Positions 9,051-16,517 of a stretch of DNA of 29,083 nt are shown one piece after another. The position numbers and the translations under genes were made by a program. The notes below the pieces were generated by a model. That model searched no databases. It was given only the letters and a program-made list of their open reading frames with translations, and was not told where the DNA came from. Position 1 is the stretch's first letter. Every line of letters starts with the position of its first letter. This DNA is from a virus, in the IMG/VR virus record IMGVR_UViG_3300049477_000027, positions 1-29,083 of that record; one strand, 5' to 3'.

Positions 9051-10172
9051 TTAAGTAGATTGCTTGAAAAGCCCCAATGCTTTAGGGGCATCTATTCCAA
9101 AAGCCCTAAATATAGAGATACCTACGTTAGCTATTTTGTCGGCCATGTCTGCGAAAACTATCGTGGCCACTAGCCCTATCTCTTTGGCGGATACAACCAG
9201 CTTATCCCAATTATCTATAACTAATATTGTTGCTGCCGTTATTCCCATTATCACTAGGGTTACGGGGTTAAGTGCAGTAACTAATGCGACAATTTTTGCA
9301 ATTAGTAGTGGTAGGGTGGCACTTGCTAATACTAAAGCTACTTTACCTAACGTCTCTAAATTATCTATTAGCGTTTGAACTCCTACAGCGAACTTCCCAT
9401 TTAGGTCAAACTCGTCATTAAGCTCTGCTACTTTATTTTGAAATTGATTCATTGCCAAAGTTAGAGTCTGTCCGAATGTCTGACTCAAACCATTTGCCTG
9501 TTTTTCTATGTTGTTAAACTGTTCGGATAAAACCTTTAATACAAACTTTGTTGTGAATCCCCCGGCCTCCGCAAACTTGTAAATATCTTTTCCAGAGCCC
9601 TCAATAGCTTTACCAAAAATATTTGCTAGTACGGAGTTCTGAGATAAAACGCTGCGTAATTCTTGACCCCGAAGTTGGCCGAAACTCAGAGCTTGCGAAA
9701 ATTGTATCGTACTGGCCGTTGCCTCCGCCGCAGTAGAGCCCGACAACCTAAAAGATTGTTGCAATATTCTCGACAAAGCTATTTGGGATTCTAGGGAAAT
9801 ATTTAATCTACTTGTAGAAGTTAAGATACGGGAGAAAACTTCTTTTGTATCATTGATTGAAGACTTTGTTTCATTGGCCTGTTTCACTAATTCCTTTAAA
9901 ACAAAATTAGTTTTATCTATGTCGCCCGTAAATGCCTGAATACGAGAACGGGTTAAAATCATTCCGTCGGCAAGGTCCATTAACTCTCTTGCTCCGAAAC
10001 CAAAAATAGATGCGCCAGTAATCCCCGCAGCAAAACTTCTCATGCTCTGTAGAGTGTTGGAAGTTTCCTTTAAAGACCGGTTCATAGAGGCAAGGGAGTT
10101 TACTACTTTTTTAATAGTCCCCTCTCCTACGGCCTCAACTACGATTTTAACTGTTCTTGTTTGCTTGGACAC
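9051..10172 (-). CDS. Tape measure protein, N-terminal part
   Basis: 373 residues starting with GTG 10172 behind GAGGGG; the start overlaps the T reading frame by 26 bases. It sets tail length and sits inside the tube. Residues 1-60 are the conserved start of siphophage tape measures (VKIVVEAVGEGTIKKVV). Around residues 145-215 lies the tape_meas_nterm type domain (FGQLRGQELRSVLSQ, then AGGFTTKFVLKVLSEQ). A strongly hydrophobic segment at about 275-320 (LPLLIAKIVALVTAL) is the kind thought to enter the host membrane. The frame ends abruptly at TAA 9053-9051, after KQST, with the remainder in the -1 frame. At 373 residues it is short and lacks the expected Gly-rich C-terminus. Confidence 0.85.
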   Translation of the reverse strand: MSKQTRTVKIVVEAVGEGTIKKVVNSLASMNRSLKETSNTLQSMRSFAAGITGASIFGFGARELMDLADGMILTRSRIQAFTGDIDKTNFVLKELVKQANETKSSINDTKEVFSRILTSTSRLNISLESQIALSRILQQSFRLSGSTAAEATASTIQFSQALSFGQLRGQELRSVLSQNSVLANIFGKAIEGSGKDIYKFAEAGGFTTKFVLKVLSEQFNNIEKQANGLSQTFGQTLTLAMNQFQNKVAELNDEFDLNGKFAVGVQTLIDNLETLGKVALVLASATLPLLIAKIVALVTALNPVTLVIMGITAATILVIDNWDKLVVSAKEIGLVATIVFADMADKIANVGISIFRAFGIDAPKALGLFKQST

Positions 10173-10503
10173 TATTTTTCCCCTCTGTACGTTGCTTTCC
10201 AGATTGTTGGTTTAAGAAAGCGTCGTCCATTCTACGAATAATATAATTGAACTCCTCGAAGTCGTCACATGGATAAACTTTAAAGTATTCTAAAATGGCT
10301 GTAAAGGGAATAGGTCCGACTGACATTCCCATTAGTCTGGTCGAGTTTAATTCCTTAAAGGATTCGAGGTAGTATTCAAACCCCGCTATATTGGGCTCTA
10401 AGTCCTCCGGCTTTATTTTACCCCGAGATAAAATGTCGTAATACATTCCACTTTGTATTGCGTCGCCCCACTTACAAGCCCATGTTATATAGCGGCTTAA
10501 GAG
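10147..10503 (-). CDS. Tail assembly chaperone T domain (expressed as G-T fusion by -1 frameshift)
   Basis: This frame is open without a stop from within the end of the G gene down to 10147. Read from the slip site at 10503-10509 it adds 118 residues to G, giving a fusion of about 249. The junction region (KLLSRYITWACKWGD) contains Trp and Cys, as T domains often do. An internal ATG at 10446 exists but has no convincing ribosome site, and starting there would lose this conserved-looking part. In lambda, GT binds tail tube subunits and the tape measure before tube polymerisation. Its end overlaps the tape measure start by 26 bases, the classical position. Confidence 0.85.
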   Translation of the reverse strand, partial: LLSRYITWACKWGDAIQSGMYYDILSRGKIKPEDLEPNIAGFEYYLESFKELNSTRLMGMSVGPIPFTAILEYFKVYPCDDFEEFNYIIRRMDDAFLNQQSGKQRTEGKNSVQANKNS

Positions 10504-10895
10504 TTTCCCAATTCTTCCTTGTACGGATTCATTTCGCTGCTATACTTAATTAAAGTTTCGGCCAGCGCAGGGAGTTCTATCAAAAGTTTGTAGGCACTCT
10601 CTACGGAAAATGGGGCTACTTGCCCGTCAATTTCTACTCCCGACCAATCAACCAAGCAGGATTCAACAAAAGACTTTATGGTAATCTCTCTGCTTTTTTC
10701 TTCCGACAAAGTTCCAAGTTCGATTTGCTTTAAAAAAGGCTTAAAATATTTTGAGGAACTTGCCTTAACTTTTTGCGTATTCATTCCACCGAATCTACGG
10801 CATTTAAATTTTACTCCGTCTTGAATCTCAAACCATATTCCGTCTGTCTCAAGTGTAGTGTCTGTTTTAAAAGCCGAATCTAAATTTGTTTTCAT
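10497..10895 (-). CDS. Tail assembly chaperone G
   Basis: 132 residues, acidic and soluble (MKTNLDSAFKTDTTLETDGIWFEI...), in the position of lambda G between tail tube and tape measure. ATG 10895 follows CAGGAGGGTTT, a strong ribosome site. The opening resembles other siphophage tail chaperones that begin with a short beta domain recognising substrate (DGIWFEIQDGVKFKCRRFGG). The gene ends ...GAA TTG GGA AAC TCT TAA and contains the heptamer GGGAAAC in the correct phase, so a fraction of ribosomes should continue into T. A terminator-like hairpin lies just upstream, so G may be made at lower level than the tube protein. No clear sequence identity with lambda G is claimed. Confidence 0.8.
   Translation of the reverse strand: MKTNLDSAFKTDTTLETDGIWFEIQDGVKFKCRRFGGMNTQKVKASSSKYFKPFLKQIELGTLSEEKSREITIKSFVESCLVDWSGVEIDGQVAPFSVESAYKLLIELPALAETLIKYSSEMNPYKEELGNS
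10503..10509 (-). other. Programmed -1 ribosomal frameshift site (GGGAAAC)
   Basis: On the minus strand the end of G reads TTG GGA AAC TCT TAA, so the heptamer G GGA AAC has the X XXY YYZ phase needed for tandem slippage. Lambda uses GGGAAAG at the same place. The -1 frame downstream is open for 118 codons, and the zero-frame stop comes only one codon after the heptamer. No stimulatory structure was evaluated. Confidence 0.9.
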
Positions 10896-10930
10896 AAACC
10901 CTCCTGTTAGGTCATTAAGTCGTATCTAAA

Positions 10931-10962
10931 TAAAAAGCCCATGTCAATTACGACATGGGCTT
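10931..10962 (-). terminator. Rho-independent terminator/attenuator after tail tube gene
   Basis: An 11-bp perfect stem (AAGCCCATGTC at 10935-10945 with its complement at 10952-10962, 6-base loop) is followed on the minus strand by TTTTTATTT. It lies 42 bases after the tail tube stop codon and 40 bases before the G start. It probably lowers expression of the genes downstream of the abundant tube protein. Confidence 0.85.
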
Positions 10963-11003
10963 AGTTTACATGGAGGTTATGTTTTAGCTTTCGAGGCCAA
11001 TAC

Positions 11004-12200
11004 CTAACTGCGATAAATGTATAATGTGCTTTCGCCGTTGTCACCGACTTTTGCCATAGCTCGCATATTCAGCATAACATCTTGGTTCTGCCCGCCAGCC
11101 GCAGGGTCGTCGAATGTAGCCTGAACCGCCGGTAAATAAAAGCCGTACCAGCCGTCAGAGTTCTTAACCATAAAGCCAAGAGCAAACGGGTCTTGTGTAA
11201 GTTTGTAAGGCATCAAACTCCAAGAGTCGTCCTCAAGGTATGCAGATAATTCAACATCAACTTTAGCAGTACCCGGAGTGTAATCTTCGGGAGCAGCTTT
11301 ACCGATACAAGTAACCGGTGTGAAATTATTATCTAGTTTTAAACCTAGAGTCTTAACACAAATTGCGGCCTCCTCGAAAGTCCCACTTAATGAGTTCACA
11401 ACAAACGGCATATCAATCGAACCATTCATCGACTGACTTGTCGCTTGAGGGTTTATTGTTCTGCCGAAAGTAAGGAAGTCGGCTGCTTGGTCTACTGCCT
11501 CGCTGAAATTACCCGAGAACATAAAGTCGCCTGTAATAATTTCTCCGTAGTTCACATTTAAGTTCATGCCTCTTGCAATCATACCTTTGTAGTTGATTGC
11601 TTTATTTGTTAAATCTAGGAAAGATTTTTCCATTGAAAAAGATTTCTTAGTTGTTCCGATTTGAAGTTTGTCGGCACGTTTGAATCCTGCGCCAACTGCG
11701 GCAACTGGCTCATTCACTAAACCTTTACCAACAATTTTAAGTACAGTCGCAGATACAACCTCAGTTACAATAATTTGAGTGTTGTTCGCAGAGTTAGCCA
11801 TTCCCGAAAGAGTGGCGTAGTCACCTTTAGCTATGCCCGCAGAAATCCAAGAACCGGCTGCTCTTGTTAATTCCCGAGTAGCAGCATTGTAAGAAAGGTC
11901 AGCATTAAATAATGCTAAAACATTCCAAGTGCTGAACATTGCAGACTCCATAAAACTTTCAAGTATGGTTTCTTTTGCAAGTTCGATGTTGTGAGTTGCC
12001 TCAACTGTTAAACCCGTAACAACTTGTCCCGAGCTTTGTCGGTCTGTACGGATTTGTTTTGATTCGGTAGTCTCGGGAGTTGCAGAGTACGACTCCGAAA
12101 CCATGCGAGGGGCACTAAAGTTTCCCGCTACCGGAGTTTCACCATATACTGTTTCAGCAATGGCCGCTATTCTTACTAGGTTTGATGATGCTACTGTCAT
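11004..12200 (-). CDS. Major tail (tube) protein
   Basis: 398 residues, starting at ATG 12200 behind GGGAGGAATTTAAA. It forms the hexameric rings of the tail tube. The opening (MTVASSNLVRIAAIAETVYGETPVAGNF) and SESYSATPETTESKQIRTDRQ are the usual start of the phage tail tube family in which a beta-sandwich core follows (T-R-Q/S block). It is longer than minimal tubes (about 200-250), so an inserted or C-terminal extra domain is likely. Around residues 120-180 (GIAKGDYATLSGMANSANN) there is a domain that many tube proteins of this type carry. The position between tail terminator and chaperone G, the strong ribosome site and the terminator after it all fit a high-copy structural gene. Confidence 0.85.
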   Translation of the reverse strand: MTVASSNLVRIAAIAETVYGETPVAGNFSAPRMVSESYSATPETTESKQIRTDRQSSGQVVTGLTVEATHNIELAKETILESFMESAMFSTWNVLALFNADLSYNAATRELTRAAGSWISAGIAKGDYATLSGMANSANNTQIIVTEVVSATVLKIVGKGLVNEPVAAVGAGFKRADKLQIGTTKKSFSMEKSFLDLTNKAINYKGMIARGMNLNVNYGEIITGDFMFSGNFSEAVDQAADFLTFGRTINPQATSQSMNGSIDMPFVVNSLSGTFEEAAICVKTLGLKLDNNFTPVTCIGKAAPEDYTPGTAKVDVELSAYLEDDSWSLMPYKLTQDPFALGFMVKNSDGWYGFYLPAVQATFDDPAAGGQNQDVMLNMRAMAKVGDNGESTLYIYRS

Positions 12201-12214
12201 TTTAAATTCCTCCC

Positions 12215-12667
12215 TTAAAGGTCTTTGTCATATTCATAACTTATTATAAAACTTGCTGCAACAAATCCGCCGTCCATGTCTAGGGTCGCCCCTATTTGAA
12301 AGTTAAGCGGAGTCATGGATTCAATCTTTACGTCCCCAATCCTACGACCTCTGAAAAGGTCACGCAAGGTTTCTCCTCTTGTAAGTATATTATCTGATGC
12401 GTCAGGATTAGCAACATCTACTAAGTGAATATAGACCGCCCCTGTTTCTCGATACTTACCGGTGTCGTTTGTTGCGGGAATGGTAATAGGACTTTCGTCT
12501 GCGGGTATAAACTGTAGGCCAACCCACGGCTCTGTCATGGCGATAGAAAACCTTGCTAAAAAGTCTTCCATGTTTTCGTACCCGCCCGACATATCCGCCA
12601 CTTTTTCCGTTGGCGCATTAGTGGCGAAGAATGATTTTATTTGGTTTCTTACATATAGGCTGCTCAT
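12215..12667 (-). CDS. Tail terminator / tail completion protein (lambda U-like)
   Basis: The preferred start is ATG 12667, giving 150 residues (MSSLYVRNQIKSFF); it is preceded by GAGGGGG and sits 2 bases after the upstream stop. A longer frame from a TTG at 12694 would run through that Shine-Dalgarno. Size, an N-terminal helix (VRNQIKSFFA), the middle AMTEPWVGLQFIPADESPITI and a late ETGAVYIHLVDVA strand fit small proteins that cap the tail tube and dock to the connector. It lies directly before the tube gene, as U does before V in lambda. Assignment is by position and general shape, not by a clear motif. Confidence 0.62.
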   Translation of the reverse strand: MSSLYVRNQIKSFFATNAPTEKVADMSGGYENMEDFLARFSIAMTEPWVGLQFIPADESPITIPATNDTGKYRETGAVYIHLVDVANPDASDNILTRGETLRDLFRGRRIGDVKIESMTPLNFQIGATLDMDGGFVAASFIISYEYDKDL

Positions 12668-12668
12668 A

Positions 12669-13496
12669 TTATAGTACCCCCTCAGACGATACAAAAATTA
12701 CTATTGTCGGGTAGGCGTATTGCCGCCCCTTTGAACCTTTGCTGCCCACCGATATTCTTCTAAAAGTTCTGCCTCTTTTATCTGCGCTAGGTGCGAGGGA
12801 AAAGTCAAGCTGACTTCCACTTATCCATTGAAACTCGATTCTTGAATTGAATTTATATTTCCTAATTACCGACCTTGAAGTTAGGAAGTAAGTTCCGTTG
12901 GCAGCAAATACTCCGTCGGGTCTACGATTACTTTTATCTTTAGATTTAACTTTCCTCGGGGACTTTCTGCCGCCAGCCGAAATGCCCCTGCGTTCTAGCC
13001 AACCGGCATACGGGGCCATGTTCACAAATCTTATTACGTCGCCACTTTTATATTTAGTGCCTTTTGCTATGTAGGCTTTTAGTTCGGACTCATTCTTGGC
13101 AACTAGAGTTCTATTTACAAAAACATAATTTAAATCGACGTAAGTTCCCCTATCAATGGCCGACCGGTTTATGAGTGACTTGTATATGAAATTTAAAATA
13201 TCCGATGCTTCAACCCGTGCGGTGTATTCGATTTTACCAAAAGGTTTTACGTCCTCTAGCCTTTTACCAACTTTACTATCTACCGAGGTTATGTACTCTT
13301 TGTCGAAACCTTTTAGTAGTTCCTCTTTCAGAGTTATTTGGGCAATCTCTATTAGTTTAGCCTTTACAAAATTTCCGACTTCATTTAAATCGGTTTCTTG
13401 ATTAGCCCCGCCAAAAGTTCTACCGCCCCTTGCCTCTCGGACAATTCCCTCCTCCTGTACTGTAACTTCAAGTCTGCCCCGGAGTGTTACTGACAT
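12669..13496 (-). CDS. Neck/tail completion protein (HK97 gp10-like position)
   Basis: 275 residues, starting ATG 13496 within TAATG overlap with the upstream stop. It is basic, with a Lys/Arg-rich central segment (about residues 175-195: GGRKSPRKVKSKDKSNRRP) after an apparent tail-completion motif (MAPYAGWLERRG, about 158-169). The phrase APYA..LE.G is typical of HK97 gp10/minor tail Z-like proteins, where a strand reads (N)..YA.YLE.G. Such proteins connect head and tail. At 275 residues it is longer than the usual 120-190; the extra length may be the N-terminal 100 residues and the Lys-rich loop. Its final bases hold the ribosome site of the next gene. Confidence 0.6.
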   Translation of the reverse strand: MSVTLRGRLEVTVQEEGIVREARGGRTFGGANQETDLNEVGNFVKAKLIEIAQITLKEELLKGFDKEYITSVDSKVGKRLEDVKPFGKIEYTARVEASDILNFIYKSLINRSAIDRGTYVDLNYVFVNRTLVAKNESELKAYIAKGTKYKSGDVIRFVNMAPYAGWLERRGISAGGRKSPRKVKSKDKSNRRPDGVFAANGTYFLTSRSVIRKYKFNSRIEFQWISGSQLDFSLAPSADKRGRTFRRISVGSKGSKGRQYAYPTIVIFVSSEGVL

Positions 13497-13825
13497 TAAG
13501 AGGTCCTACATCTGTAGCCAATTATTTCAGAGCCGAGAACGTACATTGGTTCCTCGTCTTTAATTGTTAGAGTTCCCAGTTCGGGGTCAATTATTTTATC
13601 CCCCTTTTTAATAGTTCCAAGTGCGGGGATTTTCTCTAATTCTTTTTTCGTAATTATAAACTCATGGCCGGGAACAGTTATATTTCCGAAAGCCTCTAAG
13701 TAGCGATTGTAGTTAGACGGGGAAATATAAAGTTGTCCAGTAATAGTGGGAGTGCCCACTCGGGTAATAGTTACTAAACGCTTTTTTAAATTTAATACAG
13801 TTAGGAATATTGTACTAAGTGACAT
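13496..13825 (-). CDS. Head-tail joining / head closure protein
   Basis: The start is best placed at ATG 13825 (MSLSTIFLTVLN, 109 residues), which has GGGAGTT 9 bases upstream and overlaps the connector gene by 11 bases; a TTG at 13846 is an alternative without support. Small beta-rich proteins of this length after the gp6-like connector close the head and receive the tail (SPP1 gp16/HK97 gp7 group). Seen here: repeated strands (KRLVTITRVG, ITGQLYISPSNY, HEFIITKKEL, KGDKIIDPELGTLTIKDEEP). KGDKI.DP..G.L.I is a familiar pattern in this family. No further motif is visible. Confidence 0.6.
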   Translation of the reverse strand: MSLSTIFLTVLNLKKRLVTITRVGTPTITGQLYISPSNYNRYLEAFGNITVPGHEFIITKKELEKIPALGTIKKGDKIIDPELGTLTIKDEEPMYVLGSEIIGYRCRTS

Positions 13826-14435
13826 TTGGGATAACTCCCGAGCCAACTACGGCTCTGCCACTTCGGTAGCTATCAAGAATATTTACATAACTGCCAAGTA
13901 AAACTCCGTATTTATTTTTACGTTCATTGTTGTTAAGAGTGTAATCGAAGTCTATCGAGATTGTTCCCGGGATAGAAATACGTTGTACGTCTTGCCCGAA
14001 GTTCAAAGATACTCCAGAAATCTTTTTGTTATATCTTTCTTCAACTAGGGAATATACAACTGACTTTACTTCTGCGGGAACAACTGCGTACCCTGCCGCA
14101 TAAGATATTTCTAAAAGTTTAGTATATAAAAAGAAAAGAGAGTTGCTTGTGAATCTGCCGAAGTTAGCTTGGAGCCGGTACTCGGTAATTACAACGTCGT
14201 CTTCTTTAATAGAAGTAACCGAAGTTATTGGGTAGTGGAAAGTTTCTAAATACTTTTGAGGCTTGTCGAAATCTTCTGCGTAAAATTTTTCGGTGTAACT
14301 TGCTACGTTGAATTTTCTCCCGCAGTAGTTTTCAATCGCTGCCGAAAAAAGTTGTATCTGTTCTGTTAAGAACGCATCGTAAGTATTCGTTACTATGCCT
14401 AAGTAGGTTTTCATTTCAGCTAGTGTGACTAACAT
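13815..14435 (-). CDS. Head-tail connector (HK97 gp6-like)
   Basis: 206 residues. MLVTLAEMKTYLGIVTNTYDAFLTEQIQLFSAAIENYCGRKF is the textbook start of gp6-like adaptors: ...LK.yL.i....D..L...I..A...ie.y.gr.f. Twelve copies of such a protein bind under the portal and extend the DNA channel. The later part (VKSVVYSLVEERYNKK) is the second conserved helix. ATG 14435 has AAGGGGAAATG upstream and follows the papain-like gene by 1 base. The length is slightly above HK97 gp6 (about 110) because of an added beta segment, common in relatives. Confidence 0.82.
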   Translation of the reverse strand: MLVTLAEMKTYLGIVTNTYDAFLTEQIQLFSAAIENYCGRKFNVASYTEKFYAEDFDKPQKYLETFHYPITSVTSIKEDDVVITEYRLQANFGRFTSNSLFFLYTKLLEISYAAGYAVVPAEVKSVVYSLVEERYNKKISGVSLNFGQDVQRISIPGTISIDFDYTLNNNERKNKYGVLLGSYVNILDSYRSGRAVVGSGVIPNVT

Positions 14436-14436
14436 A

Positions 14437-14934
14437 TCATTTCCCCTTTTCTAAAATCTCTCTCACATCTTTTATGCCAAGCATTTCTTGAGAGAGGGCT
14501 AATTTAAATCCGCAAGCATCAATCAAAAACTCACCTACCAACTCTGTGCAAATCAAATATTCGGTAAGGTCTAATTTAACAAAAGGAATCCACTTTGACC
14601 ACATCACAATTTTAATCCGCAAATAGATTAACAAAGGCTGTAGGAAAGAGTAGGGCTTATCCATTAGTCCAGTAAGAACATAGTCGGCGTAGGCCGAATC
14701 TAAAACTTCTATCGGAATTGCCCTTACGAGGTAGTGCGTCTTTTCTAATTGGTTTAAGTTTATTTTTCTCGACTTCGGGTAAACCGCCCCGTAGCAAATA
14801 GTTTCATTAGTATCTGCATCAAATCTTAATATTTCAACGTGGTTACTATCCTCGCCCTCAGTTTGCATTATTGTCCTAGCGTAGATATTTTCGGAATCCC
14901 TGTTTCTAAAAAATCCGACATAGTATTTAATCAT
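14437..14934 (-). CDS. Permuted papain-like (YiiX/NlpC-P60 type) hydrolase
   Basis: The start at ATG 14934 overlaps the upstream TGA as ATGA, behind AGGAGA; the longer reading from 14955 is rejected. This gives 165 residues. A His in SNHVEIL (H32), a Pro-Tyr-Ser block in DKPYSFLQPL (93-102), and a late Cys in YLICTELVGEFL (C129) occur in the order His before Cys. That is the arrangement of circularly permuted papain-like YiiX/lipid-or-peptide hydrolases, where the pattern Y.CSELV is typical. The function could be cell-wall or lipid cleavage, or processing of the fibre cassette. It lies between fibre genes and the head connector, so a virion-linked role is possible. No signal peptide was seen. 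Confidence 0.6.
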   Translation of the reverse strand: MIKYYVGFFRNRDSENIYARTIMQTEGEDSNHVEILRFDADTNETICYGAVYPKSRKINLNQLEKTHYLVRAIPIEVLDSAYADYVLTGLMDKPYSFLQPLLIYLRIKIVMWSKWIPFVKLDLTEYLICTELVGEFLIDACGFKLALSQEMLGIKDVREILEKGK

Positions 14935-15362
14935 AAGGAATCTCCTAGAATCCAAATCGCATCAATCTCGGCGGGAGTCTTACCGAATACTGCGCCGATT
15001 TGATTTACTAAAGGGTTAGACCTTAAAAATGCTGTTGAGTATTCCCACTCAATCATTGCTAATTCTTTATTCGGGCTCGGAAGTTGATTTACTGCGGCCT
15101 CAACCATAGCTGCGGTTATTCCGTTTAGGAATAATGCTTGCTTTGCTTGTCGTGGAGTGATTGATTCGGGAGTTTCGATTGGAGTGTGGTTTGTAACCAA
15201 TAAATCAAGTGCGGGCTCGTCCGTAATGGACGTACCTAAAACTGAGAAATGAGTTTCATTGGCAAACAAACCCGTAAATCCTGCAACAGTATTTGAGGCT
15301 GAAATTTCTTTATGGAGTTTATTTATATTTCTACCTGCTTTGGTATAACTTTTTAAACTCAT
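14931..15362 (-). CDS. XkdW-like phage protein (fibre accessory)
   Basis: 143 residues. The C-terminal half (SITPRQAKQALFLNGI..., then EWEYSTAFLRSNPLV, then IGAVFGKTPAEIDAIW) is a small helical module widespread in phages: ITPRQ..LAL...G, then W..A..f.R..PLV..., then G.t..qiD.lF. It is often a separate small protein or the tail of a fibre-associated protein. Its exact role is not known to me. The N-terminal 60 residues are unrecognised. ATG 15362 overlaps the stop of the upstream gene (ATGA), and its own stop overlaps the hydrolase start, so the cassette is translationally coupled. Confidence 0.65.
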   Translation of the reverse strand: MSLKSYTKAGRNINKLHKEISASNTVAGFTGLFANETHFSVLGTSITDEPALDLLVTNHTPIETPESITPRQAKQALFLNGITAAMVEAAVNQLPSPNKELAMIEWEYSTAFLRSNPLVNQIGAVFGKTPAEIDAIWILGDSL

Positions 15363-15838
15363 GCGATTCTCCTAAGAGTAACCAATGCCTCTGACATATA
15401 GACAGTCGTATTGTTAGTGTCGGCTCTGAAATTTAATGTATAAGTTTTTATACCGCTTATTCCAGTTAGCTTTTTTCTCATTGTAAGTACGGCAGTTTGA
15501 TTAGAATCTGCAAAGTGTTCGTCGTGGTCTACTAAAAGTGCGCCAGCGTCCCTCACAGTTATATACATTCTTTTGTTACCTCCGTTAGCCCTACGTTTAA
15601 AAGACCACTCTAAAATGTAATCTCCTAGCGGAAGTGAGGGGGTAACTAGCGTTACCTTTGTAGATTCAGTAACTTCCGAAGTTGTCGAAGTCTCTGCAAC
15701 AGCCTCGGCACTATATTGATTTGTTAATGACTGTAAGTAAGCGAGAGTTACATAGTCTTGAGGTAATAGGGGGTCGAGGGCATTTCGTACCCTCGCCACA
15801 TTATCTAAATCTAAATCCACTAAGACTAATTTACTCAT
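15359..15838 (-). CDS. Beta-rich structural protein of fibre cassette
   Basis: 159 residues, no named family recognised. An N-terminal helix-forming part (VDLDLDNVARVRNALDPLLPQDYVTLAYLQ) is followed by a beta domain from about residue 55: TKVTLVTPSLPLGDYILEWSF, then YITVRDAGALLVD, then TYTLNFRADTNNTTVYMSEA. The pattern TP.LP.GdY..eWS is common in phage tail and fibre appendage proteins. ATG 15838 overlaps the upstream stop (TAATG). It probably forms part of the fibre encoded by the neighbours. Confidence 0.55.
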   Translation of the reverse strand: MSKLVLVDLDLDNVARVRNALDPLLPQDYVTLAYLQSLTNQYSAEAVAETSTTSEVTESTKVTLVTPSLPLGDYILEWSFKRRANGGNKRMYITVRDAGALLVDHDEHFADSNQTAVLTMRKKLTGISGIKTYTLNFRADTNNTTVYMSEALVTLRRIA

Positions 15839-16515
15839 TAAATTTTACCTATCAAATCTACTTTAACTCCTGTTAAAGATTTTTTTGATTCAAGAGTTAC
15901 CTGATTAGCTCCGCCTAATTTACTTATGTCTAATTCTATTTTTAATCCCGCAGAGTTGTAAGTCTCTACCGAGAAAATATCTGTAATGGTAGCAGCGTTT
16001 ACATTTAGTGGAGTGTTCGCAACTAAAGTTACAGTCTGTCTTTCGGTACGAGTGTCACCTATTTTGGTATCATCTAAATTTCTTTGGATACCTAACCAGT
16101 CTGCCGCCGTTGCGGGAGTAGTGCCCGTGAATTGAATAATATCGCCAACAACTAATTCATCTGCGCCGCCGATGCCAGCGATAGTTCCGCCGACGCTTAT
16201 TACCCAAAAATCACCACGCTTAACTGTGGTTAAGTCACCTACTGTTTTATTTGCGGCAGTAGGTAGAGAGCCCGGTGAAGCATCGAAAGAGCCTTGATTC
16301 TGTCCTAGTTGATTTATTTGTTGAATGACGTAGGCTTGGTTTGCAAAAATTTGAATTGAAGTTCCGTCATAATACTTTGCTAAGTTTGTAGTGGTGTTAA
16401 ACCACACTCGCCCCTTATATAAGTCTCCACCACTAGGGTCGGAGACAAGGTTATCAATAGCGAAGTCTTTAATCTCTGCGCCATTCATATTTAAGTCTGT
16501 ATAAAAATTTCTCAT
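15838..16515 (-). CDS. Fibre protein with short N-terminal repeat and C-terminal beta tip
   Basis: 225 residues. MRNFYTDLNMNGAEIKDFAID and GRVWFNTTTNLAKYYDG are hallmarks of phage fibre proteins (DLNmNgn.I...., then GR.wfNt....l.yydG). The middle (VGDLTTVKRGDFWVISVGG, then DELVVGDIIQFTG, then ADWLGIQRN) is another common fibre domain. The final 65 residues resemble the end of the upstream collagen-like protein, including VTLVANT, KIELDI and LESKKSLTG. ATG 16515 has GGGAGTAACA upstream and follows the collagen gene by 2 bases. The role in binding is inferred. Confidence 0.7.
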   Translation of the reverse strand: MRNFYTDLNMNGAEIKDFAIDNLVSDPSGGDLYKGRVWFNTTTNLAKYYDGTSIQIFANQAYVIQQINQLGQNQGSFDASPGSLPTAANKTVGDLTTVKRGDFWVISVGGTIAGIGGADELVVGDIIQFTGTTPATAADWLGIQRNLDDTKIGDTRTERQTVTLVANTPLNVNAATITDIFSVETYNSAGLKIELDISKLGGANQVTLESKKSLTGVKVDLIGKI

Positions 16516-16517
16516 TG

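Noticed and set aside
9051-9084. Canonical slippery heptamer in the tape measure overlap
   Set aside because: I read all codons in the overlap in zero frame and none fits X XXY YYZ; only a simple slip at TTC remains possible.
8843-9378. Plus-strand ORFs opposite the tape measure junction
   Set aside because: They are shadows of the tape measure halves, without ribosome sites or recognisable products.
10147-10446. T as an independent gene from ATG 10446
   Set aside because: No ribosome site, and the frame is open upstream to the GGGAAAC heptamer, so the G-T fusion explains it better.
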